A DNA stretch of 12,912 nucleotides. It comes from Rhodanobacter sp. GTDB taxonomy: Bacteria; Pseudomonadota; Gammaproteobacteria; Xanthomonadales; Rhodanobacteraceae. The stretch lies in contig JAPHUU010000046.1 in NCBI GenBank assembly GCA_026193555.1, positions 1 to 12,912 on the forward strand. The letters are read 5' to 3'. The translations under genes were made by a program, and so were the position numbers. Below the pieces are notes generated by a model, which was given only the letters and a program-made list of their open reading frames with translations, made no database searches and was not told the origin of the DNA. Shown piece by piece: positions 7,355 through 12,912 of the stretch (the first letter of the stretch is position 1; each line of letters begins with the position of its first letter).

Positions 7355-8825
7355 GGTCAACAGCTCCGGAGGAAACGGTGGAAGAGGAAGCAGGAAGGGA
7401 GGGGTTGTCACTGGCCCGATAGCCACCGCCCAGCGCCTTGATCAACGCCAGATCGGTATGCAACGCCTGCGCCTGCAGCTGGATTGCGTCATCGCGCTGC
7501 AGCAGCAGTTGTGCCTGCGCGGCGAGGCCCTCACGGGCGTCACGCACTCCTTGGCGTGCCCGCGCCCGCGCGCTGGCAAGCAATACGGTGTCCGCGTCGA
7601 GCTGCGCCTGTTGTTCATGGCGTTGTGCAGCGATCTGTTCGGCGCCCAGCGCCTGGGTGGCGACCTCACGCGCGGCGGTGAGCACGGTGCCGTTGTACTG
7701 GGCCACGGCGGCGGCCAGCTGGGCCTTGCTGAGACCATAGTTGGCCTGCAGTGAGCCGCCGTTGAAAATCGGCAGATGCAGTGCCGGGGTCAGCCCGAAG
7801 ACGCGGCTGCCAGGTGTCAGCAACTTGCCCATGTCGATGCTGGACAAACCGGCCAGCGCGCTGACGCTGACATCCGGAAAGAATTCGGCGCGCGCGGTAT
7901 CGGTATTCCGCAAGGCGGCCTCGACCTGCCAGCGGCTGGCAGCGATATCCGGGCGACGCGCGATCAGATCCAGCCCAGCATCGTTCGGCAAGCCCCCCTC
8001 GACGGCGGGCAGCGGCCTCGGTTGCAGGGCTGGCAACTGCGCCGGAGCGAGGCCGAGCAGGGAGGCCAGGGTGACTTGGCGAATCTGCGCCGAACCCTGC
8101 AGCGCCACCTGCATCTGGCGTGCCGCTGCCAGCTGCGCTGCGGCCTTCTGTGCCTCGTCCGGCAAATCCACGCCCTGCTTCACACGCAGCGTGGCGATGG
8201 TCGCCAGTCGCTGCTGGGTGATCAGCTGCTGGTCGGCCAGCTGCAGCCGCGCCTGGTCGGTCTGCCAGTCGAAATAGGTATCGGCGACCGCATACTGGAT
8301 CGCCAGCGCGGCGGCACTGCCCTGGGCGGCGACGGCGAGTGTCTGGTCCAGTGCCGCTTCCATCGTCGATCGCTTCTTGCCCCACCAGTCGAAGTCGTAC
8401 TGCAACTGGGCGCCGATGTCGGCCTGGTTGTACCAGCTGAAGCCGAGGAACCGACTCGGGATCAGTCCGTAGTCGCTGATGCGCTGGCGTGATACCTGCG
8501 CGTTGCCATTGACGGACATGCCGAGTTGGGCTGCCGCCAGCCGCGCCGATTGCTCGGCACCTTGTACGCGGCTGCGTGCCAACGCCAGGTCGGGCGCCTG
8601 GCGCATGGCGCGCTCGATCAGGTCATTCAATTGCGGATCGTGGTAGCCCCGCCACCACTGCGCGTCGGGCCAGCCGGCGCGGGTCGGCGCCTGCAGTCCG
8701 GCCAACGGTACGTCGTCGCGCAGGGCCGGCGGTCCCAACTTCGGCGGTGGCGTGGCGCAGGCGACCAGAGCCAGCAGGGAAGCGGCGACCAGTACCGTGC
8801 GACCGCGGAGTGGGGCTTGCCTCAT
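7341..8825 (-). CDS. emrC: NodT-family outer-membrane efflux lipoprotein, EmrC type
   Basis: 494 residues from ATG 8825. It is a TolC-like outer-membrane channel of the RND/MFS efflux lipoprotein family. The N-terminus is a lipoprotein signal peptide: basic MRQAPLRGRT, a hydrophobic core, then lipobox LVAC with Cys23. Two outer-membrane-efflux repeats follow, roughly 55-255 and 270-465, with the typical WWRGYHDPQLNDLIERA near the start and a YDFDWWGKKR segment before the first long coil. Two starts compete. ATG 8840 overlaps the emrR stop as ATGA but has no Shine-Dalgarno. ATG 8825 has AAGGA seven bases upstream and begins directly at the signal peptide, so I prefer it. The longer form would add only five residues. 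The 3' end overlaps emrA by 14 bases. Confidence 0.9.
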   Translation of the reverse strand: MRQAPLRGRTVLVAASLLALVACATPPPKLGPPALRDDVPLAGLQAPTRAGWPDAQWWRGYHDPQLNDLIERAMRQAPDLALARSRVQGAEQSARLAAAQLGMSVNGNAQVSRQRISDYGLIPSRFLGFSWYNQADIGAQLQYDFDWWGKKRSTMEAALDQTLAVAAQGSAAALAIQYAVADTYFDWQTDQARLQLADQQLITQQRLATIATLRVKQGVDLPDEAQKAAAQLAAARQMQVALQGSAQIRQVTLASLLGLAPAQLPALQPRPLPAVEGGLPNDAGLDLIARRPDIAASRWQVEAALRNTDTARAEFFPDVSVSALAGLSSIDMGKLLTPGSRVFGLTPALHLPIFNGGSLQANYGLSKAQLAAAVAQYNGTVLTAAREVATQALGAEQIAAQRHEQQAQLDADTVLLASARARARQGVRDAREGLAAQAQLLLQRDDAIQLQAQALHTDLALIKALGGGYRASDNPSLPASSSTVSSGAVDHERH

Positions 8826-8836
8826 CGCTGGTTCCT

Positions 8837-9361
8837 TCATGGAGTCGTGGACTCGCTCATGTGACCAAGATTGTCGGCAAGCTTGTGCAGCAACCGGCTC
8901 AGCTCGCTCTTGTCGGTGCCGTTGAAGCCGGCAAACATGGCGCCGATGCGCGGAAACATTGGCGGCAACATCTGTTGAACCAGACGCCGGCCCGCGGTCG
9001 TGATGCGGATGACCACGCAGCGCCGATCCTCCGCACTGGCGCCGCGGGTAATGAGTCCCCGTTTCACCAGCGCATTGCCAATGCGCGTCATGTTGGTGGC
9101 GCCCTGGGTGGCAAACTCGCACAGTTCGCCCGGGGTGGAGCTGCCATCCGGGCGGCTGTACAGGATCATCAATGTCAGGAATTCGCTGTGGTTGAGCTTG
9201 TGCGGCTTGAGCCGCAGCTCCAGCTCCTGTTGCAGGCTGGTGCCCACCATCAGAACCAGCCGACTCAGCTTGGCCTCGGCGGCAGGCATCTCCGGGATCA
9301 CCTCGCTGACCCGGTCGATGCCTTCGTTCATCGTGTCGATATGTTGTCTGAGGTTTTCCAT
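8837..9361 (-). CDS. emrR: MarR-family transcriptional regulator of the efflux operon
   Basis: 174 residues. A winged helix-turn-helix covers about 58-128. The recognition region is GATNMTRIGNALVKRGLITR (87-106), followed by the wing with the conserved Asp112-Arg113 (AEDRRCVVIRIT). Long flanking helices provide the dimer interface. As the first gene of emrR-emrC-emrA-emrB it should repress the pump and release on binding a substrate, as EmrR/MarR proteins do; the effector is unknown. Its stop overlaps the alternative emrC ATG by 4 bases. I chose ATG 9361 although it has no well-spaced Shine-Dalgarno. A TATGCT hexamer ends 8 bases before it, so the message may be nearly leaderless. ATG 9331 is an alternative start. 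The open frame continues far upstream into tatD out of phase, which is not meaningful. Confidence 0.9.
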   Translation of the reverse strand: MENLRQHIDTMNEGIDRVSEVIPEMPAAEAKLSRLVLMVGTSLQQELELRLKPHKLNHSEFLTLMILYSRPDGSSTPGELCEFATQGATNMTRIGNALVKRGLITRGASAEDRRCVVIRITTAGRRLVQQMLPPMFPRIGAMFAGFNGTDKSELSRLLHKLADNLGHMSESTTP

Positions 9362-9389
9362 TTCACCAAAGCATATTTCACCAATGAAA
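9360..9389. promoter_or_regulatory. emrR: Direct repeat and palindrome at the emrR start, candidate EmrR operator
   Basis: ATTTCACCAA occurs at 9360-9369 and again at 9375-9384, a 15-base period, with the first copy covering the emrR ATG. The second copy continues into TTTCA-CCAA-TGAAA (9376-9389), an inverted repeat. On the minus strand a -10-like TATGCT (9375-9370) sits between them; no good -35 is visible. MarR proteins usually bind such dyads over their own promoter, so autoregulation is a reasonable inference. Confidence 0.5.
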
Positions 9390-9407
9390 CAAAAGCCAGT
9401 GGACGAC

Positions 9408-10187
9408 TCAGCCCGCGTGCTGTTCCAGGCCGAACAGGCGGCGCGCGTTTTCGGAGGTGGCGCTGGCGATCTCGTCTTCCGATGCCCCTCGCAACCCGGC
9501 AATCTGACGCAGCACCTCGATGACACGGGCCGGTTCGTTGCGCTGGCCACGATGGTGGGCATCGGGCTGATCCGGCGCGTCGCTCTCCAGCAGCAGGAAT
9601 TCCAGGGGCATCTGCGCGACGATGCGATGCAGGCGCTGGGCACGCTCATAGGTGACTGGCCCGCCGATACCCAGGTGGAAACCCATCCGCCACAGCTGTT
9701 GCGCCTGCTGTTCGCTGCCGGAAAAACTGTGCACCACGCCACGCAGCCCCGGTGTCTGGCGCAACGTCAGCATGACTTCCTCCAGCGCGCCACGCGCATG
9801 CACGATTACCGGCAGGTCACGAGCCCGTGCAAGTTGCAGCTGGCGGGCGAAATACTCGCGCTGCAACGGCTTGTCGAGCGCTGCAAGGTGAAAGTCCAGC
9901 CCGATCTCGCCAAGCGCGACCGCGTCGCCGTCATCGAGCCATGAAGACAGTGCGTCCACATGCTCAGGTGCATGCTGCGCCAGATACATCGGATGGAGTC
10001 CGTAAGCGGGGAGCAGGCCATGATGGTCGGCACACAGCGATCTGATGCGCGGCCAGCTGGCGAAGTCGACCGCCGGCACGATCATGGTCTCGACCCCTGC
10101 CTGACGCGCGCTTGCGATCACTGCTTCGCGATCAGGATCGAACGCGGCGGCATCAAGGTGGACATGGCTGTCGATCAAGGTGGACAT
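9408..10187 (-). CDS. TatD-family metal-dependent hydrolase, YjjV-like
   Basis: 259 residues, full length for TatD-type DNases/hydrolases, a TIM barrel with a two-metal centre in the cytoplasm. Metal ligands are visible: His8 and His10 (SHVHLD), Glu94 (GEIGLDFH), His130 (VIVHARG), His153 (VVHSFSGS) and Asp203 (ESDAPD). The wording around them, such as AYGLHP (61-66), GLRGVVHSFSGS and IGGPVTYERA (174-183), is closer to E. coli YjjV than to TatD itself. The frame extends 24 codons upstream to an ATG at 10259, but ATG 10187 gives the family's usual N-terminus; GGAAA lies about 7 bases before it. It is 46 bases upstream of emrR on the same strand, so limited read-through into the efflux operon is possible. 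The natural substrate of YjjV-like proteins is not settled. Confidence 0.9.
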   Translation of the reverse strand: MSTLIDSHVHLDAAAFDPDREAVIASARQAGVETMIVPAVDFASWPRIRSLCADHHGLLPAYGLHPMYLAQHAPEHVDALSSWLDDGDAVALGEIGLDFHLAALDKPLQREYFARQLQLARARDLPVIVHARGALEEVMLTLRQTPGLRGVVHSFSGSEQQAQQLWRMGFHLGIGGPVTYERAQRLHRIVAQMPLEFLLLESDAPDQPDAHHRGQRNEPARVIEVLRQIAGLRGASEDEIASATSENARRLFGLEQHAG

Positions 10188-10365
10188 GGCAGGGTTTCCA
10201 TTCCGACGGGGCAGGGGAGTCTCGCCGGCATCGACATGCGGAAAATGTAACGCAGGCAAGCTAAGTCTGATTCAGTTGGAACAATGTTCAATGATTGCCG
10301 CAGGTAATTGCGTGGATGGGTAACGCCATCCGCGGATGGCCTCGTCCAAACACAGAGGAAAGATG
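10188..10365. promoter_or_regulatory. Divergent intergenic region between tatD and the first glycine-zipper lipoprotein
   Basis: These 178 bases should hold both promoters. I see no clear -35/-10 pair for either direction. Notable contents are GAACAATGTTC at 10279-10289, an 11-base dyad, and the hairpin-forming block at 10314-10340 in the leader of the plus-strand gene. A good Shine-Dalgarno, GAGGA (10355-10359), serves the plus-strand gene. Confidence 0.45.
10314..10340 (+). promoter_or_regulatory. Competing hairpins and 16-bp palindrome in the lipoprotein leader
   Basis: GCCATCCGCGGATGGC at 10325-10340 is a perfect 16-bp palindrome. Its CCATCC (10326-10331) can also pair with an upstream GGATGG (10314-10319) across a 6-base loop, so two hairpins exclude each other. 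The block ends 15 bases before the Shine-Dalgarno. It may be a protein operator or an RNA switch; either is inference. Confidence 0.4.
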
Positions 10366-10956
10366 ATGACGAACAGGTTGATGGTCAATGTACTCAATAT
10401 CGCTATCGCGGCTGCACTCGTGACGGGTCTGTCTGCCTGCAACCGCAACGCGGACGCAGGCATAGCCAATGGCGCTGCGGATTCCGGTGCTGGTGTCGGG
10501 GCCAATTCCGGAGTCAGGTACGCCAAGGTAGTCAGTGTCGATCCGGTGCATTCGACGGTGAACAATCCCAAGCAGGTTTGTCACGATGAAACGGTTACGC
10601 ATAGCGCTCCACCCAAGGATGAGCATCGCATTGCCGGCACCGCGATCGGCGCGGTGGTAGGCGGCCTGGTAGGCAATCAGGTGGGGGGTGGCAAAGGCAA
10701 GACACTGGCCACCGTGGCCGGTGCCGTCGGTGGTGGCTACGCGGGCAACCGCATCGAGGCCAGTCGCCAACATGCCCAGGTCACCACCTCGGTCGAGCGC
10801 AAGTGCCGCACGGTCAACAACACCAGCAGCAAGATCGTTGGCTACGACGTGCGCTATGTGTACAACGGGGTGACCCGTACGGTGCGCATGGATCACGATC
10901 CGGGCGATCGGGTGCAAGTACAGGAGGGTGTGACGGCTGTTTCCGACGCTCATTGA
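10366..10956 (+). CDS. Glycine-zipper (2TM) outer-membrane lipoprotein
   Basis: 196 residues from ATG 10366. A signal peptide ends in lipobox LSAC with Cys25 as the lipidated residue. A Gly/Ala-rich linker follows (31-50), then a conserved-looking segment with VVSVDPV (55-61) and a single Cys72. The glycine zipper at about 89-128 (AIGAVVGGLVGNQVGGG and AGAVGGGYAGN) resembles Rickettsia 17-kDa antigen/SlyB-type domains, which insert into or pack against membranes. The C-terminal domain (about 139-190) has another Cys (147) and a KIVGYDVRYVYNGV strand pair. Three ATGs compete: 10336 would lie upstream of the GAGGA Shine-Dalgarno, 10363 is too close to it, and 10366 has 6-base spacing. Function is probably envelope maintenance or stress, but not established. 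It is followed 43 bases later by a related gene. Confidence 0.85.
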   Translation: MTNRLMVNVLNIAIAAALVTGLSACNRNADAGIANGAADSGAGVGANSGVRYAKVVSVDPVHSTVNNPKQVCHDETVTHSAPPKDEHRIAGTAIGAVVGGLVGNQVGGGKGKTLATVAGAVGGGYAGNRIEASRQHAQVTTSVERKCRTVNNTSSKIVGYDVRYVYNGVTRTVRMDHDPGDRVQVQEGVTAVSDAH

Positions 10957-10999
10957 GCAGATGGCACTTACTTTGTTCCCTCGAACCGAGGACTTGATC

Positions 11000-11488
11000 A
11001 TGAACGCAGTGACGAAAAAGGTTTTTCTGGCGATTGTTCTGGCGGCTGGCGTTTCGCTCGCTGGCTGCGTGGCGCCGTACCGCGACAATGGCAATGTTGA
11101 TCGCGGGTACGGCTATCAGGATCAGCACTACGGCAACCACCAGGTCCGATGCCAGACTTGCGGCGTGGTGCAGGAGGTACAACAGGTCTATGTCCGCGGC
11201 AACGACAACAGCGCGCTGGGCGCGGTGATCGGTGCGCTGGCAGGCGGCGTGCTCGGCAGCACAATAGGCAAGGGCGATGGCCGCACGGCGACAACAGTGG
11301 CCGGCGCGGTGGCCGGCGGAGTGATTGGCAGCCAGGTCGGCAAGCGCAGTGATGGTGATCGTGTGGCCTGGCGAATCGTGGTGCGTCTGGACGATGGCCG
11401 GTACGCGACCGTGACCCAGCGTGACAACCCCGGGGTGCGGCGCGGCGACTATGTCGAGGTTCGGGGCGGTCAGGTGTACGCGCGTTGA
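11000..11488 (+). CDS. Glycine-zipper (2TM) lipoprotein with CxxC motif
   Basis: 162 residues. A lipoprotein signal peptide ends in LAGC with Cys23. Then comes a Tyr/Gly/Asp-rich linker, with YGYQ and HYGN, a CQTC pair (Cys51, Cys54) in the frequently seen form CxxCGVVxEV, a glycine zipper at about 72-114 (ALGAVIGALAGGVLGSTIG and AGAVAGGVIGSQVG), and a C-terminal beta segment ending in QVYAR. The ATG at 11000 has GAGGA seven bases upstream; the ATG at 10961 lies before that site and adds an unlikely leader to the signal peptide. It is a likely distant paralogue of the gene just upstream: same architecture, but with CxxC rather than isolated cysteines. The two are probably cotranscribed and end at the terminator at 11525-11572. 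Confidence 0.85.
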   Translation: MNAVTKKVFLAIVLAAGVSLAGCVAPYRDNGNVDRGYGYQDQHYGNHQVRCQTCGVVQEVQQVYVRGNDNSALGAVIGALAGGVLGSTIGKGDGRTATTVAGAVAGGVIGSQVGKRSDGDRVAWRIVVRLDDGRYATVTQRDNPGVRRGDYVEVRGGQVYAR

Positions 11489-11502
11489 TTCCTTCCATTG
11501 TC

Positions 11503-11529
11503 ATGGACGTCCAGACGTATGGACGTCCA
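11503..11529. repeat. Two copies of ATGGACGTCCA, each a palindrome
   Basis: ATGGACGTCCA occurs at 11503-11513 and 11519-11529, a 16-base period. Each contains the perfect 10-bp palindrome TGGACGTCCA, and they are separated by GACGT. They start 14 bases after the lipoprotein stop, and the second copy overlaps the foot of the terminator stem. Confidence 0.7.
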
Positions 11530-11572
11530 AAACAGGAAAAGCCCTCGAAAGAGGGCTTTTCCTGTTTTGGAC
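11525..11572. terminator. Bidirectional rho-independent terminator, 22-bp perfect stem
   Basis: Perfect 22-base arms (11525-11546 and 11551-11572) enclose a GAAA tetraloop. The top of the stem is GCCCTC/GAGGGC, flanked by A4/T4 and then A4/T4 again lower down, so a U-rich 3' side exists on both strands. It lies between the plus-strand lipoprotein pair and the convergent cell wall hydrolase gene and should stop both transcripts. Confidence 0.92.
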
Positions 11573-11597
11573 CATGCAGCCTGCTCTTGCCGCGATT

Positions 11598-12032
11598 TCA
11601 GTTCACCGCGTAGAACGCATGTTCGCCAATCGTCACGCTGCGGCGATTGTGTGACCATGCCGGACTGATCGCCGTGGTGGCGAAGTGATCGGCGTGCGGC
11701 ACCACTATCTGTCGCTGGGCGACCGGCAGCTGCCAGTTGTGGATCGAGTATCCGGCGATCAGCCAGGCCTTGTGGAAAGCATCCAGATTCGTGATGTCAA
11801 ACGAGCCGGACGTGGTGGTGGTCGCGAACTGGTGTGGTGAGGTCACCACCTTGCAGACCGTATTGCCCCAGCTTCCACGTTCGCGCCGACGCATGGCTAC
11901 CTCGGCTACGGCGAGTTGTCCCACGGTGGATTGACTGCGCGCCTCCAGGTACACGGTCGTCGCCAGGCAGGCGTGGTCCGCGACGGGCTGCGGCAACAGT
12001 GATGTGAGCCATAGCAGGATGGAAAGTTTCAT
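11598..12032 (-). CDS. Secreted SleB-type cell wall hydrolase
   Basis: 144 residues. A signal peptide (about residues 1-21, hydrophobic ILLWLTSLL, probable cleavage near ADHA) implies export. The rest is a Hydrolase_2 (SleB/CwlJ) catalytic domain, which cleaves peptidoglycan glycan strands, probably as a lytic transglycosylase. Catalytic Glu30 lies in TVYLEARSQSTVGQLAVAEV, the family's E-A-R-x-E/S-x-x-GQ-AVAxV pattern. SPHQFA (65-70) and HADHFATTAISPAW (113-126) match later family blocks. Cys22 and Cys60 could form a disulfide. There is no peptidoglycan-binding domain, so this is a minimal version. ATG 12032 has GGAGG with 6-base spacing. A strong terminator lies 26 bases past the stop. Confidence 0.85.
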   Translation of the reverse strand: MKLSILLWLTSLLPQPVADHACLATTVYLEARSQSTVGQLAVAEVAMRRRERGSWGNTVCKVVTSPHQFATTTTSGSFDITNLDAFHKAWLIAGYSIHNWQLPVAQRQIVVPHADHFATTAISPAWSHNRRSVTIGEHAFYAVN

Positions 12033-12054
12033 GTTCTGCCTCCAACGTGCTGTA

Positions 12055-12084
12055 CACGCAAAGCCGGACTGCTGGTTTTGCGTG
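12055..12084 (-). promoter_or_regulatory. 11-bp stem-loop in the cell wall hydrolase leader
   Basis: CACGCAAAGCC (12055-12065) pairs with GGTTTTGCGTG (12074-12084), with one G-U, around an 8-base loop. It sits 23-52 bases upstream of the hydrolase ATG. It could be a leader RNA structure or an upstream terminator remnant. Confidence 0.4.
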
Positions 12085-12257
12085 CCGTTGCGATGGACGG
12101 GCGGGCAGGCCGTTCCATCTGGATCTATCGTCGCAACCGAAACTCATGGCTGGGCGATTTGCCACGGAATTGTGGCGGTTCGATGGGCGTGCGTGATGCC
12201 GATCAGGACTGTGTTGCAATGGCTTTGACGCGCGCTTGGGACGTCTTGCCTGCAGTT

Positions 12258-12281
12258 GCTTCACCGGGTGGCTGGTGAAGC
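12258..12281. repeat. Perfect 8-bp stem-loop in the intergenic gap
   Basis: GCTTCACC (12258-12265) and GGTGAAGC (12274-12281) flank an 8-base loop. There is no U-run on either side and no adjacent gene end, so it does not look like a terminator. It may be an operator or part of an unannotated transcript. Confidence 0.35.
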
Positions 12282-12504
12282 GGGTACCATCCGGCCTGTT
12301 CTGCCGGGTCGCGCCGATCCGGATTCATCCGGTTCGTCGCGTACATCGACACCTCGGTGAAAGGGTGTCGCGATATTTCGATTTGCGGAGCCTAGTGGCG
12401 GACTGGAATGAAGGCAAGTGCCATGGTGTTCAGGTTCACTCCGCATTTGCCATTCGTTGACGCTCTCTTGATACGGAATATTCGTTCGAGAGGTGATCGT
12501 TCGA

Positions 12505-12912
12505 TCAAGGTGGCCATGCCGTGCAAAGGCGAATGCCCGCCTGGGCGTCGAAGACGTCCAGACGCCCGCCTCGTGCCTGCGATACGACCTCATCATGGAG
12601 CACCGCCAATGCGTCGATGCGATCCTCCTGTCGAAGGACGTCGAGCAGACAGCCGACTTCCCGCCCATCGATCTGCAGCGCCTCACCGGCAGACGCTGGC
12701 TGCGACAATTCGACGCCATGCAGGTGCCGTTTGCTGCCGCCGCGATAGTGCAGTCGCGCCACAATTTCCTGTCCGGGATAGCAGCCCTTGTCGATCACTG
12801 CGGCGTGCAGTCGTTGCAGCGACAATGTCGGTGGAAGCAGTTCGTTCAGTCGCGACTCGGGCAGCCACGGCCAGCCCATGTGCATCTGCGGCAGCCGCCA
12901 GGCGTTGTCACC
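12505..12912 (-). CDS. ygfZ: YgfZ/GcvT-like folate-binding protein, C-terminal part
   Basis: The last 135 residues of a gene whose start is beyond the right edge; the frame is open through base 12912. The signature KGCYPGQE, within VIDKGCYPGQEIVARLHYRG, is the invariant YgfZ motif containing the functionally important cysteine, and GGSKRHLHGV follows as in the family. YgfZ is related to the T protein of glycine cleavage, binds folate and supports assembly or repair of some iron-sulfur enzymes such as MiaB, in the cytoplasm. The C-terminal beta-barrel segment (GEALQIDGREVGCLLDVL) is present and the natural end is intact, so this is a window truncation and not a broken gene. An internal ATG at 12885 should not be taken as the start. 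Confidence 0.92.
   Translation of the reverse strand, partial: GDNAWRLPQMHMGWPWLPESRLNELLPPTLSLQRLHAAVIDKGCYPGQEIVARLHYRGGSKRHLHGVELSQPASAGEALQIDGREVGCLLDVLRQEDRIDALAVLHDEVVSQARGGRLDVFDAQAGIRLCTAWPP

Larger units (their letters stand above)
12033..12504. other. 472-base intergenic stretch with no convincing gene
   Basis: Short open frames exist on both strands (for example 12078-12278 and 12236-12460 on plus), but they lack a good ribosome site and recognisable protein features. The stretch holds two clear hairpins (12055-12084 and 12258-12281) and a plus-strand TTGACG-N16-TATTCG promoter-like pair (12457-12484) that would fire antisense into ygfZ. The cell wall hydrolase promoter must lie in its left part. 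Downstream of the ygfZ stop I see no strong terminator. Confidence 0.6.

Noticed and set aside
5990..7441. Long plus-strand open frame opposite emrA
   Set aside because: Antisense shadow of a well-supported HlyD-family gene.
10279..10289. GAACAATGTTC, similar to a LexA box of the GAAC-N4-GTTC type
   Set aside because: The spacer is three bases, not four, and neither neighbouring gene is a typical SOS gene; probably chance or another regulator.
10288..11094. 268-residue minus-strand open frame opposite the lipoproteins
   Set aside because: The plus strand has good Shine-Dalgarno sites, lipoboxes and glycine zippers; the minus frame has none of the marks of a gene.
12078..12278. Small plus-strand open frame in the intergenic gap
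   Set aside because: No ribosome-binding site, no recognisable domain, and it overlaps other equally poor frames.
12261..12764. 167-residue minus-strand open frame overlapping the ygfZ end
   Set aside because: Out of frame with the ygfZ signature KGCYPGQE, which fixes the true frame.

Overview
The window is GC-rich and densely coding, with no mobile element, CRISPR array or tRNA/rRNA that I can see. Gene content and order suggest a gammaproteobacterium of the Xanthomonadales, most likely the Rhodanobacter/Dyella/Luteibacter side. The reasons are a bacterial kynurenine 3-monooxygenase, a PhaR/PhaB pair, an emrRCAB-type efflux operon like the one known from Stenotrophomonas, and short lipoproteins with glycine-zipper cores. 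This placement is inferred from gene family and layout; no marker gene is present.

Layout, left to right. Everything from 1 to 10187 is coded on the minus strand, so read it from right to left: a YjjV-like TatD hydrolase (10187-9408); the efflux operon emrR-emrC-emrA-emrB (9361-4579) with overlapping or nearly touching genes; phaR (4500-4003) and phaB (3888-3127) for polyhydroxyalkanoate control and synthesis; a POT-family peptide transporter (3007-1583); kynurenine 3-monooxygenase (1494-91); and the first codons of a probable DUF3293 protein overlapping its end (98-1). From 10366 to 11488 two glycine-zipper lipoprotein genes lie in tandem on the plus strand, divergent from tatD. A very strong bidirectional terminator (11525-11572) separates them from a convergent minus-strand secreted SleB-type cell wall hydrolase (12032-11598). 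A 472-base gap with no convincing gene follows, then the 3' end of ygfZ on the minus strand, cut by the window edge.

Functionally, the efflux operon should build a complete envelope-spanning pump (inner-membrane MFS exporter, periplasmic adaptor, outer-membrane lipoprotein channel) under its own MarR-type repressor. A 10-bp direct repeat lies across the repressor's start region and is a good operator candidate. phaR and phaB form a small PHA module without the synthase phaC. Inverted repeats made of TGCTGC/GCAGCA half-sites lie upstream of both genes and are candidate PhaR operators. The peptide transporter has a perfect 14-bp palindrome and a run of eight Gs just before its start codon.

I see no wholly new multi-gene system. 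Most genes belong to known families, and the most unusual material is regulatory: repeats, palindromes and mutually exclusive hairpins at several promoters. All of these are sequence observations without any expression or binding evidence.
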